Positions 45,256-57,193 of a DNA stretch of 64,000 bases are shown in pieces. This DNA comes from Typhlomys cinereus (lineage: Eukaryota > Chordata > Mammalia > Rodentia > Platacanthomyidae). The first letter of the stretch is position 1. Each line of letters opens with the position of its first letter. The DNA is taken from contig JALPQD010000393.1 in assembly GCA_023101885.1 (NCBI GenBank), positions 1-64,000 on the forward strand, in the 5' to 3' direction. The notes beneath the pieces were generated by a model. That model was not told the DNA's origin. It saw nothing but the letters and a program-made list of their open reading frames with translations, and searched no databases. A program made the translations under genes and the position numbers.

Positions 45256-45665
45256 GGTTATCATAGTTAGGCACAGGTGTCAACTTGACAGCTGAGGGTT
45301 TGAGCTCTGAGCACATTTGTGGTTAAGCCCAGAGTGAACCTGAAGGAGATTGTCTAGCTGATGGGGAAGGTCCAACCTATGGTGGGTGGGACTAGGCCCT
45401 GGAATAAATCACGGAGAGCTGGTTGAAAGAGTCAGCATCCTTCTGTACACTTGGCCAGACATGCTGGTCTGGCAAGTAAGGATCGTCCCTCTCTCAGCCA
45501 TTACATAGAGATGGTGTGGCCAGTTCCCATGGCTCTAGTGTTGGTGCATCCTCTCCTGTCAAGCTGGACTGAGAACTGTAACAGGACTTTCATAAGGAAT
45601 AAACCCCTTTTCCCTTAAGCCATTTGATGGTAATTTATCAGCAACTATGCAGACCAACTTCAGAG
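45256..45665 (+). mobile_element. ORR1-like MaLR LTR
   Basis: It shares GGTGTCAACTTGACAGC, GGAGATTGTCTAGCTGATGG and CATTACATAGAGATGGTGTG with the LTR at 56777-57193. It carries a polyadenylation region GGAATAAACCCC near its end. Confidence 0.75.
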
Positions 45666-46444
45666 GTGGTTAACTAATTTGGATATGGTTTAAAGTTTCT
45701 GACAATAATTTCTGAGTTTTCTGAGGTATAAAAATTGAGTTGCATGCTTTGCAGCCTACTAGGCATTCAGGTAGTAAGTGAATCTTGCTGCCTATCTAAC
45801 ATCTATGCATCAAAATAGCTTTAAGTGGTCTACAAAATGAATTATGTAGCTTTGTCAGAGAGAAATCACTGTACTGGAGAACTCTGCCTCCTCCTTCATG
45901 GCCAAGGCTATTGAGTTTTGCCTGGAACTGAATGCTGTTTATGGAATCAAATGTTCTGCTTCTCATACTCCCCACACTGCCTCAAGCAGGCACAGTCAAA
46001 CCTGAATTTACCTTATTTATTTGAATACTGACTTTGAATTTTGAATTGCTGTCCTTCAGAAAGTCAAATCTACATTTGGATTATTTTGCTTAGCCTAGAT
46101 CCTACAGCATTTGTTTCCACTCTTTCCCTATCAGTGAATGCTTCCTGCCTCGCAGTGACAGTCATGCAGTTATCATTCACTACATTAGCAATTTCCACCA
46201 ACATTGAAAACATTTTATTTAACTTTAAACTTAATTTCCTAGTTATTTAAATGTAATTTCACATAATCACTTGAAGCATTGCATGACTCATTGCATATAT
46301 TAGGGAAAGTCATTCAAATAAAATCCTCTGCTGACATTTCACAATTTACTTTTAGTTACAACTTAAATTTATTAATAATTATAAAAAGGAGCTACATCAT
46401 TTTCCTATTTTAAATGAGTTTTACCTTAGCATTTTTCTTTTTTA
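45666..46444. other. Unassigned intergenic sequence
   Basis: Nothing recognised. Confidence 0.5.
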
Positions 46445-46718
46445 AAAAAAACTTTATTTATTTATTCATTCATTTAGTGTATGTGTGTATCAGACGGCAC
46501 ATGTATCCTTGTGGAGGACCAAGGGTGACTTCAGGAATCATCCTAGATTGACTTATCTCCTTATTGCTTCACTCTGGGATTTCCCAGGCTCCACCTACCA
46601 GGGCTGGAAGTATAGGCTGCCACCATTTCTGCCTGGCATTTTTATGTGGGACCTGGGATCGGAATCTAGGACCTTCTGCTTGCCCCTGTCTTAATCCCTG
46701 AGCCATCTCTCCAGCCCA
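46445..46718 (-). mobile_element. Older B2-like SINE, minus strand
   Basis: It has a T-rich tail, GTGTATCAGACGGCACATG, the body, and a head ending GAGCCATCTCTCCAGCCC. Confidence 0.8.
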
Positions 46719-46778
46719 CCTTAGTTTTGTAGTTACAAATGGAGAGGATTGTTTACCAATGAATGTTATTTGATTATT

Positions 46779-47076
46779 TGTATTCATTCTTGTTTTTTTT
46801 TTATTTTTTTATTTAATTGATCGCGTGTATGTGTGTGTGTGCGTGTATGTGTACGTATATGTGTGTAGAACCACGGACGAATTCGGGAACCACCATGGAC
46901 GCCTCCACCTCCTCCTTGTTTACTCTGCCCCGGGATTCACAGGCTCCGCCCTACCAGGACCAGAAACGCAGGCCCCCCTCCCCTGCTTCGGCCCGGCGTC
47001 TACACGTGGGGTCTAGGATCCTGCAAGGCAGAGGCTTAACCCCTGAGCCACCTCTCCAGCCCCTGTATTCATTCTT
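46779..47076 (-). mobile_element. Young GC-rich B2-superfamily SINE
   Basis: The body (46792-47063) lies on the minus strand between exact TGTATTCATTCTT duplications (46779-46791 and 47064-47076). About 18 bp around the B box are missing compared with the sister copies (GGTCTAGGATC joins straight to CTGCAAGGC), so the pol III promoter is damaged. Confidence 0.9.
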
Positions 47077-47594
47077 ATCATTGTACAGTACTGATTCTTA
47101 TTCTGAAAACATAAATCAGTCATATAGACATGTATATGTAAGAGATGGAAAAATATTTTTCTTTGCTTCTCAGAAAAGGTTATGATATATTCATCCCTGT
47201 GGTCTTCTCTGTGTAGTTAGATGTGTGTTAGTTAACATAGTGCAGTCAATGCTGCAATAATGACTTTGTTGTCTCCAGGTTCTGAAAGCTTGTTTTTTAT
47301 TCACACAGTTCTATAGTGGGCCCAGGCACATTCCAAGGGATAAGGTGGATACCATGCTGACTCATCAGTGGAGGTCTGGCAACTGTATAAAGCAATTAGG
47401 TTGGAAGGAAAATAATTGAGAATCTCACTGTCGAACGTCTATCCCAGAAGCAAAGCACACTTTGTCTCACTGGCTAGCTGCCATATAATACCATCCAAGA
47501 GAAGGGAACTATAAGTATGATCTTCCATGTGATTATAAGACAAATTTGAGCTGGAAAATTGTAAATGTTAACAAAATCTAACTTTTTGGACCAT
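47077..47594. other. Unassigned intergenic sequence
   Basis: A diverged MaLR-like word set (GCTGCAATAATGACTTTG, TTCTATAGTGGGCCCAGG) is visible around 47240-47350, too weak to name. Confidence 0.4.
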
Positions 47595-47600
47595 AAAAAA

Positions 47601-47639
<39 letters not shown>

Positions 47640-47905
47640 TGTGTAAGCATGCCATGGTATGCTTGTGGAGACAGAGGGCAACCTCAGATGTCTACCCTCA
47701 TCTCTCCATTTTGTTTGAGGCAAAGTCTTTTTGTGGCTGCATAATATAGCTAGCTTATCCAGGAGCTGTGGTATTTTCAGGTCTCTGCCTCCAATTTCCT
47801 CAGTGGGGTTTTTTGATGTGGATTCTAGGGATCTGAACTCAAGTAGCCAGGCTTGTATAGCAATTGCTTTTACCTACTGAGCTGTCTCCCAGCCTCTGAT
47901 TTCTC
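47595..47905 (-). mobile_element. B4-like SINE with TG tail, minus strand
   Basis: A TG tract (47604-47644) comes first, then GGAGACAGAGGGCAACCTC and GGGATCTGAACTCAAGTAG. It ends CCTACTGAGCTGTCTCCCAGCC. Confidence 0.65.
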
Positions 47906-48699
47906 AGTCTTTAATATGCTAACTTATATCAGACATCTTCAAAATGTAGATATGGTTTGAGTCCTTTATAAAATATATGGCTAAGAAGCTTTTTCCAGGA
48001 ATATCTCACTGGACCAATTAAGTAGGAAGAAATTTGTGCAACATTCCTTGGAAGCTCAGGACTAGCATACCTTTAAATCTAATCAAAGAACAAACTGCTA
48101 CGGAAAGGCACACTTCAACTTTACTGGAAAAGCATGCTGTGAGTGAGTGCTGCCTCCTATTCCCCATGGGGCCGAGTGCTGCAGAAAATTCACTGAAGAG
48201 GAATTTGAAGAGGGAGGTTCTGACTTAAAGATGTAAAGTGCAACATAGAGTATTGCTTTGCTCTTCATCCTTATGAACATAAGGAAGCTCCAGATTACAG
48301 TGGATTACAGAGAATGCACACATACCTACATTTGTGCACACATGCACGTACACATATCCACATGTACACATGGCATAAAGTTATGAATATCAAAGCTAGC
48401 ACCTACATAGAAATACAGTGCAAAGTTAAGTCTATACTTACGTAGCTGTGCTTTCTTTTTCTTTGTTAAGGAAACAAATTCTCTGGCTCTTTTCCCCCTA
48501 CTATGTGGTGTCTCATTTTTTTGTTCACTTTTGTGGCAAAGCTTCTGAGTCTTTTCATTTCTAACATGTCACTAAAACTTGTTTTTGATTTATCAGTGAA
48601 CTGCACACTTTAAAATCACTATCCAAAAACAAATGGATGATTTCCCAGATCTTGTTTTGGACAGAGTTCAACACTCTTTCTGGACATTCTTTCTTTACT
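47906..48699. other. Unassigned intergenic sequence with CA-rich tract
   Basis: A degenerate CACA/TACA tract lies at 48310-48370. No gene is seen. Confidence 0.5.
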
Positions 48700-48960
48700 T
48701 CTTACTTCAAACATGAAACTCTTGATCCTTATTGTTCCCTCTCCCTTCTAGTCAATTCTTCTCTCCTTCCCCTACTTCCCCACCCCAATCTTCCTATTCT
48801 TTCTCCTCTCCTTCCCCTCCTTCACCAGGAATATTCAGGGAAGGGTTTTCTCAGTCCTTTGCACTTGCTCACTCTATTTGGGGGCATTCTCTTCTCATAT
48901 GGCCAATTTCTTCAAATTCTTCAACTCTTCTTTCACGTGTCACCTTTTCCATAGGCCTTT
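48700..48960 (+). repeat. Pyrimidine-rich tract
   Basis: The plus strand is dominated by C and T from 48735 to 48835. The open frames it creates are compositional. Confidence 0.6.
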
Positions 48961-49866
48961 ACGCTGTGTTCTGCCCCCTAAACTCCATCCCACCTTTTTA
49001 CACAGAAGTTAGTTTAATACCTATTCAGTGACAGTCTCTTCCCTCTTGAAAAGCTACACAAGGACACTATTGGTCTTAAGTGCCTAGATCTGCAAAATAG
49101 GGCAGAGCAGATTTCTCAAGGATACACTATATATCTCATAAATCACATAAATTCCATAATATCTGGAACATGACCAAATTCTTTATGTGATAAATTTTTA
49201 TGTTTTGAGTTGGGACATTGTGATTATCTTAAATAAATGATGTCTTTCCTAGAAAAAGGTATTGCTGTACTGATTTAAATCATGCTCCATTTTTTTTTTA
49301 AACTCCAGGTCACATCTTTTGTCCTCACCCATCAACCAGCATGAATCCGAGTGGGAGTGGTAGGAATTAAAAATAAGGTTTTGGGTCAGAGGGAGCTAGG
49401 ATGTCCCTCATCATCCAAGCTGATTTTGTTTGTAACAAACACCAGTATATATAGGAAAAGTCCAGAGGCCAGAAGATCAAATTCTTTATAGGATCATGTT
49501 AAACACACATTGTAAAACTTATCTAGGCTAGCAAGAAAAAGCAGAAGTGACATGGGACCAGACATGATGTGATACACAGATTAACATATTTAATGGTCTC
49601 AATTTACAGGAAAGAAGCCCCAAGGAGAACATATTAGTATTACTGGTCCTGAGAACAAAAGGCAGATCTGAGAAGGTGATCCAAATTCTCAGTCAAAGAG
49701 AAATCTTTCTGTAACTATGTCAGAATGTGCCAATGCAGCTTGAGGAGCAGGTTTAGGCCTTGGCACCCCCCCAATCTTTGGTATAAGTTTTCTGTTATTA
49801 CGTTCCTTTTAGACATTTTAATATGGGACAGCTTTTTCTGTTTAAATGCCATAGTCAAAGCTCTTA
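48961..49866. other. Unassigned intergenic sequence
   Basis: Nothing recognised. Confidence 0.5.
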
Positions 49867-50188
49867 GAGATCCTTTCTTTTTTTTTAATTTTTTTTTATT
49901 TATTCAATTGTGCGTGTATGCATGTGTGCGTGTGTGTGTATGTATGTATGTATGTGTGTGTAGAACCACGGACGAATTCGCGAACCACCATGGACGCCTC
50001 CACCTTCTCCTTTACTCTGCCCCGGGATTCACAGGCTCCGCCCTGCCCTACCAGGACCAGAAACGCAGGCCGCCCCCGCTTCCGCCTGGCGTCTATACGT
50101 GGGGTATAGGATCCGAACTCAGGACCTTCTGCCTGCAAGGCAGAAGCTTAACCCTTGAGCCACCTCTCCAGCCCCGAGATCCTTTCTT
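49867..50188 (-). mobile_element. Young GC-rich B2-superfamily SINE
   Basis: The body (49880-50175) is bounded by exact GAGATCCTTTCTT duplications (49867-49879 and 50176-50188). The A and B boxes are complete on the minus strand. Confidence 0.9.
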
Positions 50189-50373
50189 ATAGAACACTAA
50201 GTTTCAAAGGAGACAATATTAGTTGATATATTAAGGTTCTCTAGAGGAACAGATTCTACAGAAAGAAATTTCTAAGCCTATTTTGTGGGAGATGGTTAGC
50301 CCTGGATGTAGCTGTTCCTGAAGCCACTGTCTCTTTTGAACTCATCAGTTATTTGAGACAAAATAAAGGATCA

Positions 50374-51765
50374 ACAAAAACTTTTTTTTATATTAATACA
50401 TTTTTTATTATTATTTCAGCTCATACAAACTTAATAAGTACACCAGTTCCCTCCCTCCCTCCTCCTCCCCCCGTACCCCTCCTCCTCCCCACCCCCCTCC
50501 CTTCCCATCCCCCAGTGCCTCCCACCCCCCAATTCCCAGAGAGTCCTTTCTTGTGCATGCCTGATTTTCCTCTGGGCCCTCCTCTCCGATGACGTACAAG
50601 GACCCAGTGGCCTTTCCCTGAACCCTTTCCCGTGTTCCCCGTAGGTATAGGAACACTACTGTGGCTGTCAATCCCTTGCCTCCAAGGATCTTGGTGCCTT
50701 TAGCAGATGCTAGACTTTGTGGGGCCAATAGTGTGTTGGACAATGCGCAGGGCATGTAAAGTCCAATTATGATTGCTTCAGCCCTAACTTGTATGGAGTA
50801 TCTTACATATCATTGCTCCTCCCATCCTTTTGCTCTTACACCCTTACCGCCCCCTCTTCCGCAAATTTCCCTGAGCTTCAGGATGGGGAGAGATTAAGCT
50901 GGCCTAGTTCTAGGTGGTTGATATAGAGTCTCTGAAGTTCTGGCTTGTGGTTTGTTGGTTTTCTTTTGCAGTTTTGCTGCTCCTGCAATGCCCTTCGCTC
51001 CATCCTGTTGGGCATTGTAGGTTACCCCCGGCCAGAGACAAAAAGCTGTTAAACTAGAGTCTTGTGATAAAAGCACATTCAAAGGTAGATGTAATAAAAG
51101 TGGGAAACCACAGTGAGGGAGGGGTCTATCACCAATTTGCACAAACGGTTACTTTTTATCTGCCACACTATATGCCCTCCTCTTCTGGTGAGATCATACC
51201 CCCTCAGTAGTAAATGATCAGGAACAAAAAGTCTGTGAACTTAATCAGATGTCTCATTACTTATTTGAGTCCTTGATGGAGGCCTATTTTCTCTTCTGTA
51301 ACATGGTCCCTTCTCTCCTTGCTTCTGGTGTGGCCCTCCTACCCCATCCCTCCTGTTCATAATTACTGTCTCAAGGTGGGCTGGGTGGGTTTGGTACTAG
51401 GAGCCACCTATTAGGGAGTACATACGGTGCTTAATTTTCTGGGTCTGGGATACTTCACTTAATATAATTGTTTCTAATGACATCCATTTCCTGGCAAATT
51501 CCAGTAATTCATCATTTTTGATGACTGAGTAGTACTCCATTGTATAGATGTACCACCTTTTCCTTATCCACTCATCAACTGTTGGACATTTGGGTTGATT
51601 CCATGACTTTGCTATTGTAAAAAGTGCTGCTATGAACATGGTCGTGCTTGTACTATCGAGGTGAATTTTTGCTGTATGTGGGTTTATTCCCAGAAGTGGG
51701 ATAGCAGGGTCATATGGCATTTCAATCTTTAGTTTCTTTAAGAATAGGAGGACCCTTTCTTAAGT
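50374..51765 (-). mobile_element. 5'-truncated L1: ORF2 C-terminus and 3' UTR
   Basis: On the minus strand, 51765-51397 encodes the end of L1 ORF2, with the typical PYDPAIPLLGI, WYIYTMEYYSVIK and ending GGS before a stop. The 3' UTR follows (51396-50390), including the G-rich tract, then poly(A). This copy establishes that the C-rich plus-strand blocks elsewhere in the window are L1 3' UTRs. Codons for LKKLKIE precede PYDP, and the element stops near 51765. Confidence 0.92.
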
Positions 51766-51931
51766 GTCACCAGCATTGAGTCGTTGCACAGAGTTGCCCT
51801 AGAGAAGGAAGTGAGCAGGCACACAAAGAAAGGCTGTGCTTAAATGAGACTGGGAAGCCTATGTGGCCACATATGTCTATAATCATTTGGGAAGTTGTTG
51901 CAGGAAGGTCTTGAGTTGAGTCCTGCAACAT

Positions 51932-52552
51932 GGAAAACTCCTATTTTATATTTTTATTTTTTTTAACATTTTTTATTATTATTTCCCCTCATACAAACTT
52001 AGTAGGTACACCGGTTCCCTCCCTCCCTCCTCCTCCCCCCGAACCCCCTGCTCCCCCTCCCGTCACCCCTCCTTCCCCATCCCCCAGTGCCTCCCCCCCA
52101 AACCCGGAGAATCCTTAATGTGCATGCCAGACTCTCCTCTGGGTCCTCCTCTCCGATGACGTACAAGGACACAGTGGCATTTCTCTGAACCCTTTCCTGT
52201 GTTCCCCTTAAGCATAGGAACACTACTGTGGCTGTCAATCCCTTGCTTCCAAGGATCTTGGTGCCTTTAGCAAATGCTAGACTTTGTGGGGTCAATAGTG
52301 TGTTGGACATTGTGTGGGCATGCAAAGTCCAATTATGATTGCTTCGGCCCTAACTTGTGTGGAGTATCTTGCATATCATTACTCCTCCCATTCTTGTGCT
52401 CTTACAATCTTACTGCCCCCTCTTCCGCAAATATCCCTGAGCTTCAGGATGAGGAGAGATTAGGCTGGCCTAGTTCTAGGTGGGTGATATAGAGTCTCTG
52501 AAGTTCTGAATTGTGGTTTTTTGATTTTCTTTTGCAGGAAAACTTCTATTTT
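51932..52552 (-). mobile_element. 5'-truncated L1 3' end
   Basis: Only 3' UTR and poly(A) are present (51948-52536). The flanks GGAAAACTCCTATTTT and GGAAAACTTCTATTTT match at 15 of 16 bases. Confidence 0.9.
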
Positions 52553-53654
52553 TAAAGAAGAAAAAGATGGAAAGTTTGGGCTGGGGGAGAGAGTGCCCCT
52601 ACCAACTGGAGGGAGCAACAGGGACTGATGATAGAATGGCAGAGCCTTAAACCTCCCACTTACCCTCTCTGGAGGATTTGATGGAGATAATGCTTCCATG
52701 TCTGTGATTTGTTCTTAGGCACCTTCACCTTGTGAGCAGCAATGTGAGTCCTTGCTAGCAAACCTGTGGTCACTTTTAGCCAAGTCCAGCACTGACATGT
52801 ATATAAAGGTTGTTTCAGTCCTACTGTGCTTCTTCATGCACTGAAAAAGAAGAGGACTGATTGACTTACCACCTTCCATCAAACGCCCTGTAATAGGCAA
52901 ATCATAGTCCTCCAAAAATAATTACCATCTCATCTCCAGAAGCTATTCGGAGATCACAACAGGGAGTTAAGGCTGCAGACAGAATTAAGGTTGCTAATCA
53001 GCTGACTTTAAAATAAGCAGAGGATCCTGGCCTATGTAAATGGTCCAGTTGTAAATGGGGAAGAGAGTTGTGGAAAAGTCAGAATCGGAGAAATGGAGTC
53101 ATTGTGAGAAAGATGACCTTCCAGGGTGGTGCTGGGGATGGAGAAAATGGATTTTCTCCTATGACTTGACAACTTCATGTTAGTCTGATGAGGCCCATTT
53201 TAGATTTCTCTTCCAAAGTTGTAATGCAGAAAGTTTGTATTGCTTTGGGCCACAAAGACTGGTAATTTTTCACAAGTGCAACAGGAAATAAATATAGTGT
53301 CCCATGGAGGAGAAAAGTTCAGTGCTTGATGGATTTGGCAGCAAAAGGAAATCAATAAAGACAATGGTGGGTGTTGAGTGATGGCCAGGCCTACCATTGC
53401 CACCATAATCCCAGAGCCCATGCACATTTCTCAGAGGAATGACATGTCCATCAGTAATGATGGCTCTGACAACCTATTAGCAGGCAGTGGGGAGATCCAA
53501 ACCAGTAATTTCCCGTAATGCCTTGATTCAAACTCATACTTACTGAGATCTATTAGAATAAATTCCAAATTTAATTCTGCAAACTTAATCTGCAGAATAT
53601 CTTGGAATGATTCATATCCCATAGTTAACTTATTAGTTACAGAATGTTTTGTTC
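52553..53654. other. Intergenic, with an MLT1-like LTR fragment
   Basis: About 52900-53180 has ATTACCATCTCATCTCCAG, AATTAAGGTTGCTAATCAGC and AAATAAGCAGAGGATCCTGG, the words of an MLT1 LTR. Nothing else is recognised. Confidence 0.5.
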
Positions 53655-53898
53655 ATTTACAATCTTTTGAAGATATGTCTCTGTGTATACAAGAGGGTAC
53701 TTGATTGTATATACCTGCAGAGGCCCAAGGGTGACTTTGGAAATCATCCTAGAGTGTTCCACCTCCTTATTGCATTACTCTTGGGTTTCTCAGGCTATCT
53801 TCCTAGCATAGTTTACTTGGGATTTGGGGATCCAAACTTAGTTCCTTTTGCTTTCAAGGAAAAGGCTTTATTCCCACTGAACCATCTTCCCAGCCCAT
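53655..53898 (-). mobile_element. Older B2-like SINE, minus strand
   Basis: It contains GAGGCCCAAGGGTGACTTTGG, GGGGATCCAAACTTAGTTCC and a head ending GAACCATCTTCCCAGCCC. Confidence 0.7.
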
Positions 53899-54124
53899 AT
53901 ATGACTTTACAAAGCTCAGACTGCATTCTCTCCCTTCAGTTCTTTCAGATGAAGAGCAGAATGATTGTCAATGGCTAAAGGCAGTTGTAGTAAAACAAAA
54001 CCTAGAAAAGCTTCATGCTTAAGAGAGAAAACCACATCTTGTATTTGTGGCTTTTGGTATTCTACATAGATAAACTTCTCGAGTAACAACTATAGAAATC
54101 ATCCCTGAAAGTCTTTGAAGTCAC

Positions 54125-54402
54125 TTTAAAAATATTTAATTAATTAATTAACTAATTAATTAATTTATTGAGTATCAGAGGGCACTATGTGTCCCTGCAA
54201 AGGACCAAGAGTGATTTTAAAAATCATCTTGGATTGCTTCTACTTCCTTCTTGCTTCACTCTGGGATTTTCCAGAGCTCTGCCCACCAACGCCAGAAGTA
54301 CAGGTCACTGTTTCCACCTGTCATTTTTTCATGGGACCCGAACTCAGGATCTTCTGCTTTCAAGACAGAGTCTTAACCCCTGAGCCATGTCTCCAGCCCT
54401 GA
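54125..54402 (-). mobile_element. Older B2-like SINE, minus strand
   Basis: An (ATTA)n tail at 54133-54168 is followed by GAGGGCACTATGTGTCCC, the body and a head ending GAGCCATGTCTCCAGCCC. Confidence 0.8.
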
Positions 54403-56519
54403 AGTCACTTTTTGAAACCATTATCACATTTTGATAATAGCATCTGTTCTTATCCCAGTAAGTCTCTAAAATGGAGTGCACGGCCCTTTCCCTTTGGACG
54501 TGTTTCTCATCTGCAATAAGCTTTGCTCTGTCTTGCTCATACCTCTGAAACATGTGCTTTCTATTCTGGACTGTCTCTCCCATCTCAGTCCATGCCATGG
54601 GCTCGCCTCTCCTTCTGTCCTCTCAGAGGGCACCCTGTGCTTCCTTGATGGCCCGGCTCATGATCAGGTTAATTAGCTTGTCCAGCAGGGCTCTAAGAAG
54701 CCATTGCCCTGCTTACCCTATTCATAGCAGACTGACGAGCGCTTCCTTTTCATTCTGCTCTTAGATGTACAATTTCTTCTTATTTTCCACGGATCTCCAA
54801 AGTGCCATAAAACTGAAAAATAATTATTGGTCTATCCATTGCCCAAAACTTTTAAAGAGAAGTTGGTTTGTAGCTGTTTATCTTGTTTCTGCTAAAGAAT
54901 GTGAGAAACATTAAATTCAGTTTCATTTCAAGTGGAAGCATTGTTCCAACCAGGCTAAAAAGTCCTGTTTGTGGTACCCACTCACATTTTTTTTCCCCAC
55001 CAAGTCTGAATAGACATAGAAAGTTGGAGACTAAACTCTTCAACACTGGATTTTACTTAACTGCCTGTAGTCGGATACTTTCTTTCACCTGTCCTGAGGA
55101 TATTTCATAATCATCTACATAGGAGACATGGCTTTTCAGACATTAGTTCTGATTTCTTCCAAAAGTCACTTGGTACATATTGGTTACATCAAACTTGCAG
55201 CGTGGCATCTGTTTTAATCAGATGGAGTAATAAATGCAATGCTTCAGGCTGAAAAATGGTGTGGATTTTTTTCCACCCCAAATGGCCAGATCCTTCATGT
55301 TTTCCCCACTATTACTAGGAGGGAAGATAAAGCCACCCTTATTCTGTTTAGTTGACTGCCTGAGGGACAGGTTTTCTTCATTTAGTTTCATTGGTACATT
55401 AGCATGTGTATAGAGGCTTGAACATTACAAATGTCTGTAATTGTTTGCATCGCTGTAGGGAATATAATGTTGTTAATATCTATTACTGGACTAAATGAAT
55501 GAATTAAGTAGCCAGAAACAAATATGATTGTCAAGCATGATTTAGTTGGCACATAGTTTGGAACAGCTGCCAATTTAATAAAGGGTTAGGAAGAGGTGAA
55601 ATGTTATTTGCAAGTATTAGCGTTGCACACCTGGTTCCCCACTAGGTGGAGGCGTTGCTTTGTTCAAAGCCAGGTACAGCCAGGACACTGCAGCGAGGCA
55701 CAGTGAATAGGAGGTATGGACTTTTACCTTCATTCTGCATTCCATTGCTTTGTATCTATTGTTACTTTGTGCAAGCTTTGTCGCTTTGCAGTGGGCAATA
55801 AAATTAAGTGGGGATCAAATCAAAAGGAGGCAAGGGTAGGAGCATAAACTCCATGGGGAGAGGGACGAAGGTTTCCTTTAGTTCTTTAATGTCCGGACTT
55901 GTCATCTCTTCTCTGTTCTTGTATGCACAGTTATAAGTGGTTGCCTGGGGTCTCTTTACTTTTAACATTACTGATATACATTCTAATATACATTCAATTT
56001 GACATTCTGATATATTCTGATTCTTTACGGTATCCTGTTTCATCATAGATTACTATTTGGAACCTTCCACTTTTTGTTATTAGCTAGAGAGCTATGCTTG
56101 TTTACATTAGCTGTTTTATTCTTGTAACAATTCTGAAGACAGAGGTTATGATCCACTGTCAGCCAGGAGGCAGTCAGCTAGTGTGGTAGTGCATGCCTAT
56201 AATCACAGCACCTGTAAGCTGTGGTTGAAGAATGGCTGCACTGTCAGACCTGCCTCGACCCTCAAAAGCTTCTGAAGTGATCCTCAACTACAGCTAGCAT
56301 CAAAACAGCCCTTGTTGGGGGAAAAGATCAGGAGTAAATAAAATCGCCAGGGCAGGAGATGAACATTCAGCCTTCTAGGCAAGAAGTGGCCTGAAAGCGA
56401 CCAACACGATATCTCTGTTGTGTTGATTTTATCCCATGTGTCCTAGTGCCTTCTGGGAATTTATTTGATCTAATGACTGGCATTACTTAAAAAGTTTTCC
56501 TCCTCCTCAACTATAGGAT
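54403..56519. other. Intergenic, no repeat recognised
   Basis: This is the longest stretch outside the DNAJB9 locus without a nameable repeat, apart from a weak B1/MIR-like patch near 56170-56290. It contains the CTCF-like site at 55639. No gene is seen. Confidence 0.45.
55639..55651 (+). promoter_or_regulatory. Candidate CTCF core site
   Basis: CCACTAGGTGGAG matches the central CTCF pattern (CCAC, then AGG, then GG) except for the A after GG. It is a motif match only. Confidence 0.35.
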
Positions 56520-56776
56520 TTAGTTCCAGATGTCACCTAGACCATTGAGAACTTACCTTGTAAGCATAGCTATGAAGAATTTTTAGTTAAGGCAAGTCTC
56601 TGAAAAGTCTGTAGGCGATTACCTAATTGGTGTGGCAAGACATAGCCCATAGTGCATGTGATCATGCCCTGGGAAGATAGAATTGAGAGAAAGCTAGTTG
56701 GCATCGGCATACTTGCAAGTTAGAAAGCATGACCATCTCTCAGTCCTTCCTGTGGATAGGATGCAAATAGTTTCCT
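56520..56776 (+). mobile_element. Diverged ORR1-like LTR fragment
   Basis: It contains diverged forms of the words seen in the adjacent LTR (CAAGACATAGCCCATAGTGC, GAAAGCTAGTTGGCATCGG, CATCTCTCAGTCC). It is truncated where the younger LTR begins. Confidence 0.5.
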
Positions 56777-57193
56777 TGCGTTATAGTTAGTCATAGGTGT
56801 CAACTTGACAGCCGAGGGTTTGAACTCTGGACACATTTGTGGAGAATTAGTAGTTGAGTTAAGCTCAGAGTGAACCTGAAGGAGATTGTCTAGCTGATGG
56901 AGAAGGCCCAGCCTATGGTGCGTGGGATTAGGCCCTGAAATAAAATACAGACAGCTGTTTGAGAGAGTTGGCATTCTTTTGTACACTTGGCCAGATATGC
57001 TGTCTGGCAAGCAAAGATCATCCCTCTCTCAGCCATTACATAGAGATGGTGTGGCCAGTTCCCTCAGCCCTGGTGTTGGTGCATGCTCTCCTGTCAATCT
57101 GGACTGAGAACTGGACTGTGGTAAAGAAATAAACCCCTTAATCCCTTAAGCCGGTTGGTCATTTGTCCACAACCATGCTGGCAAACTGCAACA
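56777..57193 (+). mobile_element. ORR1-like MaLR LTR
   Basis: It has the TCAACTTGACAGCCGAGGG signature, a polyadenylation region AGAAATAAACCCC and an ending in GCAACA at 57193. The start position is approximate and no target duplication is visible. Confidence 0.7.

Noticed and set aside
48637..49031. Overlapping Pro/Ser/Leu-rich open frames
   Set aside because: They follow a pyrimidine-rich tract and reflect composition.
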